Of a stretch of DNA of 13,538 nt, positions 8,439 through 13,538 are shown one piece after another. A program made the translations under genes and the position numbers. Each line of letters begins with the position of its first letter. The first letter of the stretch is position 1. The notes below the pieces were generated by a model that made no database searches, was not told where the DNA came from, and saw only the letters and a program-made list of their open reading frames with translations. The DNA is from Conidiobolus incongruus B7586 (Eukaryota > Entomophthoromycota > Entomophthoromycetes > Entomophthorales > Conidiobolaceae), in contig JNEM01014242.1 in NCBI GenBank assembly GCA_000697335.1, positions 1-13,538 on the forward strand, read 5' to 3'.

Positions 8439-10781
8439 AAAACTATCAGAATATATCTTTAGTACCTCTTCTATTTTTTTCTATGGTTATATTGTTTCCT
8501 TTTAAAAAATTAGTATTAATCTAACTAAACTCAATAGTGTTAAAGCTTTTATTATATTTATAAACAATAATTAACTTATGTTTGTACTTAAATTATTAAA
8601 TTACTTTAAAAATTTCATTGATTCTTTTGTTGAACTTGCTATTCTTTTTATTAATCTCTTAAAGAAAAACTTTTTTTTGAATAAACCCCACTATACACTT
8701 TCTATATAAATATTTTGATTTTCTATATTATTAATGTTTTTATTTTATCTATCTTTAATCTAAAACTACCTACTATTATTTATACTAACTATAGTTTTTT
8801 TATAATTGGTAAATAGTTAACCTAGTTTGAATTTAATTTATATTTTACCTTATAATTATAAAATAAAATAATAAATAAAAAAGAATAGGTTGAATTTAAC
8901 CTTATAAATATTATCTTAAAACTAATAATATTCTAGTTGAGAAAAATAAAACCAGCTAAATTAAAAAACCTAGTTTATAAATAAAAACTCTTTACTTTAG
9001 TAGAAATAATAATAAATCACTTATATTTTTTATTTTACAACTTTTTCTTAACACTTACAAATTATAAATCACTTATCTACTTAAATACTCAGAAGTATTT
9101 ATTAAGAAAATAAGTTAGATAGATTAAAACTATTTAAGTTTACTTTTTTTTATTCAATATCTTTTAAGTTAATAAAATTATATTTTAGATACTTTGTTAA
9201 AAAATCTTATATATTTACCCTTTTATTTTAATTACAAAAACCTAGCAAATATTAACTTAATTATTATTAATAAAGGAAATAAAGAATTTATTAAACTACT
9301 TTAAGAAACATTGTTAAATAATAATTTTTTTATTTTAGTTAAAGAAAAACTCTTTAAAGTATTAGAAAACCAATTAAAATATGTTAAAAGTTGTAAAATT
9401 ATCAATAACTTACTATATTATAATAATTGTCTATATGTTCTTAATAATCTTTAGATTTAACAAACAATATTTGATAAATGCTATAATTTATTTATTAGAG
9501 GATATTAAAACTAGTTAAAAACTGTTAAGAGAATTAAAACAAGGTATTACTAACTTTCCCTAGTTAAATTAGTTTAGAAATACACTAATACTTGTGATAT
9601 ATACTAAAAAATTAAATATAGTACTTAACTAAAATATAGTAAACTTATTCCCCTACAAGTCTCTAATAAAATATAATAACAAATCTAACTTGATTTTATA
9701 AAAATCCCTAAATTAAAAAATAGTTATGATAACTTATTAATTATAATTAATTCATTTTCCAAATATGTTTATTTTATTCTTTATTTCAAAACTTCTATAA
9801 TTAAAGATGTTATATAATTGTTATTCTCTAATATCTTTACTTACTATAAAATTCCACAAATTATTATATCTAATAGAGATGTACAATTCAACTCTTAATT
9901 TTAAAAGTTATTATCTTTTTCCTTTAAGATTAACCTAGCTATATCTACTATTAATCATCACTAAACTAATAAACTTGCTGAAAAAACTATTAAAACCTTA
10001 AAATAAATGATTAAAGCTTATATTAACACTAATCAATTAAATTAAAATACTTATATCTATCAATTCTAATATTTATTCAACACCTTTATCAATAGATCAA
10101 TAGGTTTTAGCCTTTATTTCATCAATTATAATAAATATCTTAACTCAATAATTACCCTAAAACTTTAAATCAACTTACCTTTAAATATTGTTGAATTTTA
10201 ATTTAATATCAAGTATATTGATTCCTTTATTAAATTCAACTTAAAAGAAAATTAAAAGATTATAAAACAACAATACTTAAAGTTATCTAAAAATCCTTTT
10301 AAATATGAAATTAGCATGTTTGTATACTTAGAACAATCTACCTTTAAACTTACCTTACTTAAATCTAGCTTAAATCCCAAATACTTACTATTATATTATA
10401 GTCCCTATAAAATTTAATCTATTGATTTGAATTTTGAAAATATTACCTTAGAATTACTATTAACTTTGATGATCAACCCTACCTTTCACATATTTAAAAT
10501 CAAACTATACTTTAAATATTTTAACACTTTTCCTAATTAATTAAAAACTTTAAAACTAGATTTAATTATTAATTAAGATAGAGAAGAAAAATACTATATT
10601 GATTATATAATTAAGTTTAAATCTATTAGGAATAAGCTTTATTTTTATGTAAAATAGATGGGTTATTTTATTAAAGAAGCTACATAAGAACCCCTAGAAA
10701 ATATTAAGAATACTTTAACTTATTATACCTATTTATAAAAATTTAAAGAGTGTGTTTCTTCTAAAAAACTTACTAAAAGAA
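8439..10781 (+). mobile_element. Second, truncated chromovirus internal region (fossil)
   Basis: Matches 5490-8040 of the first internal region in the same order: the last part of RT, RNase H, integrase (for example 'IPQ.IIS' near 9850-9875) and chromodomain ('EPLENIKN' near 10688-10712). It contains no gag, protease or RT front. It joins LTR2 directly at 8438/8439, so about 2.57 kb is absent compared with the first region. It also lacks the 210-bp tandem duplication. It differs from the first copy mainly by transitions and is generally more AT-rich. Broken in dozens of places and dead. Confidence 0.88.
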
Positions 10782-11177
10782 TATTAAGAGACTAATTCTT
10801 TAAATTTTTATATTTACTTTATATAATTCAATTAACTATAAATTATATAGTTAATTTATACATATATAATTAAATTATTGTATAAATAACATTAATCTAT
10901 TTAATAAACTAGGTTCCTCTTTTTCTTCTTAATTCTTAATATTTTTTACTTTTACACTATTTCTAAGATTGAAACTATATTCTATTAATATTATAAGATA
11001 TTGGCACTACCTAATATAAATCTTAATATATCAGTGACTCATCCTAGTTTGAAGCTTAATTAAACTTTGTTTATACTTGCACACTACAGCCACATTATAT
11101 TACTACATTTTGCATACACTACTTTTATATTAAGTCTTCCTCTATACTATATTGGTTTAACTACCACTATACTTATA
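10782..11177 (+). repeat. LTR3
   Basis: 396-bp LTR that closes the array. It starts TATTAAGAGACTA and ends ACTATACTTATA, like LTR1. Directly followed by AAATA, the match to the 2521-2525 flank. Confidence 0.88.
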
Positions 11178-11182
11178 AAATA
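11178..11182. repeat. Target-site duplication AAATA, right
   Basis: Repeats the five bases before LTR1. This pairs LTR1 with LTR3 as the outer ends of one insertion. Confidence 0.6.
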
Positions 11183-11340
11183 AATAATTCAATATAAATA
11201 TATATATAGTTTTAAAATATATATTTTTCTATATATTTTATATATAAATAATATTCAAAATATATAATATATTTGAAAGTTCAGAAATTAAAAAATTTGC
11301 CATTTTTTAATTTTTATATTGATAAATCTATAATTACTTT
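11178..11340 (-). mobile_element. R-family transposon copy 1, distal part
   Basis: Continues the R copy 1 sequence interrupted at 2525. It aligns by eye with about 13305-13440 of R copy 2: a TA-run, then TATTCAAAA..TAATAT and TTGAAA..TCAGAAATTAAAA. The match shows that 2526-11177 is an insertion into an older R repeat. It lies 5' of the transposase and has no coding signal. The outer limit is uncertain; weak similarity may run further. Confidence 0.6.
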
Positions 11341-11597
11341 ATATTTTTTTTATTAAATATAATTATCTAATATATTAATTAAATATATTTATTTTACATA
11401 ATTTTGATATTATAATATTATAATATTAATATTAGTTTAAATAAAAATGTAAAAGAATTTAATATTTTGTAATAAATAACAAAAAGAACTTTAATATAAA
11501 TATTTAATATTTATTTATTTTAAAATAATAATATTATTTTTAAATATTATCTTGAAATTAAAAAAATTAGTAATTTTTTAATTTCTAATTCTTCAAA
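11272..11597. repeat. Inverted-repeat pair around about 230 bp of AT-rich DNA
   Basis: The arm at 11272-11320 (TTTGAAAGTTCAGAAATTAA onward) and the arm at 11550-11597 (ending TTCTAATTCTTCAAA) are imperfect reverse complements. Each arm is itself a near-palindrome built on GAAATTAAAAAAT...ATTTTTTAATTTC. The interior shows only AT-rich simple sequence and no coding. This could be a small non-autonomous DNA element or terminal repeats of R. No clear flanking duplication is seen. Confidence 0.45.
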
Positions 11598-11668
11598 CTT
11601 ATTATTACTTATTAATATACTAATATATATAGGATAAATATAAAATTATATGATTTTAAAATATATAT

Positions 11669-12002
11669 TGTCACAGGCTAGAGGACCCATTTGTCCTTAA
11701 TAATTCAATTCATTCAAGAATCCCATCGCAAATCTACCTGCAATATAACCACAAAATACACTGGAGCAATGTAATCAGTCATTCCATCCAACATATAATT
11801 TTTATGCTAGGAAGACACATCAAGCAAACTATAAATATTTCAACTACAATCACATTATCACATTGGTCCTCTTTATAGGGTACAGCCTAATAATCCAGGT
11901 TAAATAATAAATTACCCCTTTTATATCACCAAACAAGTGCTGTCCTAGAAGACAACTATTTACTTAAAAGGTATTAGACACTTACCTTCTCAGCCAGTGT
12001 CA
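11669..12002. mobile_element. Unmutated 334-bp block, probable solo LTR of another family
   Basis: Composition changes sharply at both edges: the block is visibly richer in G and C than anything around it and holds the only CpG I noticed (11727-11728). It starts TGTCACAGGCTAGAGGACC and ends CTCAGCCAGTGTCA, giving TG...CA ends with imperfect terminal inverted repeats, and ATAT flanks it on both sides (11665-11668, 12003-12006). A TATAAAAGGGG box on the minus strand (11915-11925) suggests minus orientation, but this is weak. No long open frame. It is unrelated to the three chromovirus LTRs. Alternatives: a MITE-like DNA element or a piece of host sequence. Confidence 0.55.
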
Positions 12003-12028
12003 ATATATATATATATATATATATATAT
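12003..12028. repeat. (AT)13 microsatellite
   Basis: Pure AT dinucleotide run directly after the GC-richer block. It obscures the exact target duplication of that block. Confidence 0.9.
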
Positions 12029-12204
12029 TAAATTTTCATATTAAAAAATTAATTTTTTCAATTTAATTGTTTAACTTAGTTATATATAAATTAAATAATA
12101 ATCATTAAAGAATTTTTATTTTGATATTACTTTATAATTTAAATAATGGGAATTTTTTGCAGTTGAAAAAAAATAAACATTTTAATATATAAAAAAATAA
12201 AAAT
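12029..12204. other. AT-rich stretch with a palindrome near 12034-12070
   Basis: No coding signal. It contains ATTAAAAAAT...ATTTTTTCAATTTA, similar to the palindromic arms at 11272 and 11550. It could be the left terminal repeat of R copy 2, which is inferred from position only. Confidence 0.35.
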
Positions 12205-13290
12205 AAATATATAATATAAAATTAATAATTTCTTTTATTTCTAATAACTTTTTGCTATACTTTTAGTAAAGATCTAACACTTAAAAAACAATTCTTTTTA
12301 TTAAAAACTAAAATTTGATATTTCACAAATTAATTAAATTTTCCTGTAGAAATTTTCTTTCTTGCAAGTTAGTTTTTTAATTACCTAAAACAATTATAAC
12401 CACATAGGTTATAATCTAGGGAATATACTAGATATGGTAGTTTTTTCCAGTTATTTTTAATTAAAAAGTTTTATACAACTTTAGATTTATATATTTTATA
12501 ATTTTCATACAAAATAATAGGTTTTCTCAAATTATATTGAGAATACTAATTAGAAATAGTTTTATTTAAAAAAGAAATATAAAGTTTATTATTAATTAAT
12601 TTTCCTTTAGGAACTAAATAAGAATATCATATATCATTATAATCCATTACAACAATTAATATTCACTTATTAATAAAGTGTTTATTTAAAATAATTTATA
12701 GAGGGGGTTGATTTAACTTTATCTAACACCTTGATTTATGTTTTAATAAAGGATTATACAAAGAAATCTAAAATTCATCAATTATAATAATTTATTGTAA
12801 AAGCTTTGGTTTCTAACTATATCTTAGTAAGTTTTATTTAGCAATAGCTACTTTATCTTTTTTTAAGCTTTAGTTAAATTATTAGGTACCTATTATATAT
12901 TTTTATTAATTAATTTTAATTTAAACTTTAATATATATAAAATATTTATATAACTAATATTAAAATGTTTTGATAATTGTCTAGCTGAAATAAAATAATA
13001 CTTTTCAATATTTTTTTTTATTTTATTAACAATTAAAAGAATAATAGTTAAAATTGGTTTTTTAGATTTTAATAGGTTTTGGGTAGTTTCTCTCCTAGTT
13101 TTAAAATAATTTACCTAGCAATAAATTGTTAATTTAGATAATACTTTATTACTAAAAGCTGCTTGTAAGTTTTAAATGATTTTAAAAGATTTATGGTTAA
13201 GTTTTACTAATACTAAAATAAAAAACTTTTAATAGTTACTATTTGGTTTAAGCATGATTAAATTAAATAACTAATTTTAAAAAATTATTT
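12205..13290 (-). pseudogene. R-family Tc1/mariner-like transposase, copy 2
   Basis: Ruined transposase of about 350 codons on the minus strand, the usual Tc1/mariner length. Seen: an N-terminal helix-turn-helix-like 'ARQLSKHF'-type segment around 12970-13010 (its Gln/Ser codons are inferred); 'ITDEF' with the first catalytic Asp at 12777-12779; an 'IVVM...' strand and a 'KGKLINNKLY' type stretch near 12580-12660, as in mariners; the second catalytic site near 12504-12506, now Glu, exactly 91 codons later; 'KKLPY..YSLDYN' at about 12409-12450, matching 'WP.YSPDLNP'; and an end resembling 'LL...QKVIRNKRNY' near 12205-12250. The third acidic position, 35 codons after the second (12399-12401), reads Gly. 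Stops occur throughout, mostly at Gln/Trp positions. Better preserved than copy 1. Confidence 0.65.
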
Positions 13291-13538
13291 TTTAATCAAA
13301 AAAGTTATTATATATATATATATATAATTTAAAACTCTTTATTTTCTTATTTATTTTGTATATATTTTTTTATTCAAAACTAATAATATGTTTGAAAAAT
13401 CAGAAATTAAAAAATTTCTCATTTCTTCAATTCTATGGTAATATTAATAAAACTCAACTATTAATATTTTAAATATATTTTATATTTATAAATAGTTTTT
13501 TATAATAAATAATTTTTTAAATCAATATTTAATTATTA
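13291..13538 (-). mobile_element. R copy 2 upstream region with (TA)9 and palindrome
   Basis: Non-coding flank 5' of the R copy 2 transposase. It holds a (TA)9 run at 13309-13326 and a palindromic block at 13391-13438 (TTTGAAAAATCAGAAATTAA onward) in the same orientation as 11272-11320. The stretch to about 13440 aligns with the DNA following LTR3. The remainder to the window end is AT-rich with at most weak similarity to 11321-11400. Confidence 0.5.
13309..13326. repeat. (TA)9 microsatellite
   Basis: Pure TA run in R copy 2; the matching place in copy 1 (about 11195-11207) has a shorter run. Confidence 0.85.

Noticed and set aside
2526-11177. Two independent chromovirus insertions side by side
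   Set aside because: The middle LTR is shared, the second unit has no left LTR of its own, and the matching flanks belong to LTR1 and LTR3.
11669-12002. CACTA-type DNA transposon or host exon
   Set aside because: The ends resemble CACT inverted repeats, but flanking 3-bp duplications do not match (TGT against TCA), and no open frame of useful length exists. The TG...CA solo LTR reading fits better, though not conclusively.
11669-12002. tRNA or other structured RNA gene in the GC-richer block
   Set aside because: I found no cloverleaf, A/B box pair or conserved RNA motif in it.
1-13538. Mitochondrial genome fragment
   Set aside because: The AT content would allow it, but the coding remnants are nuclear Tc1/mariner and chromovirus elements with LTRs, and no mitochondrial protein, tRNA or rRNA is recognisable.

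Overview
This window reads as a transposon graveyard in a filamentous fungus, most likely an ascomycete with repeat-induced point mutation (RIP) or a similar process. The DNA is extremely AT-rich, and I noticed only one CpG, inside the one patch that escaped. Ancient coding regions are still recognisable, but C-to-T and G-to-A changes on both strands have scattered taa/tag/tga where Gln and Trp codons are expected. I see no intact host gene, no tRNA or rRNA, and no CRISPR array. The fungal assignment is inference from element types and mutation style. An AT-rich early-diverging fungus is an alternative.

Layout, left to right. (1) About 105-1075, minus strand: a ruined Tc1/mariner transposase with a DD34E spacing and a 'NPIE' box. 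(2) About 1210-2525, minus strand: copy 1 of a second Tc1/mariner-like family, here called R, with about 320 bp of extra DNA inside it. (3) 2526-11177: a fossil Ty3/gypsy chromovirus locus inserted into R copy 1. It has three LTRs, one full-length internal region (gag, protease, RT, RNase H, integrase, chromodomain) and a second internal region that holds only the RT tail to the chromodomain. The outer ends carry the same 5-bp flank, AAATA. (4) 11178 to about 11340: the other side of R copy 1. (5) About 11270-11600: AT-rich DNA with an inverted-repeat pair. (6) 11669-12002: a 334-bp block of clearly higher GC with TG...CA ends, probably a solo LTR of another family. (7) About 12205-13440, possibly to the window end: R copy 2, minus strand, uninterrupted by the LTR element.

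The order of events can be partly read. The R copies came first, the chromovirus landed in one of them, the locus became a three-LTR array, heavy C-to-T mutation followed, and a 210-bp tandem duplication then arose inside the already mutated integrase C-terminal region. The solo LTR is either younger or too short to have been mutated. I did not find a new functional system. The interest lies in the nesting, the three-LTR structure, the late duplication and the unmutated island.
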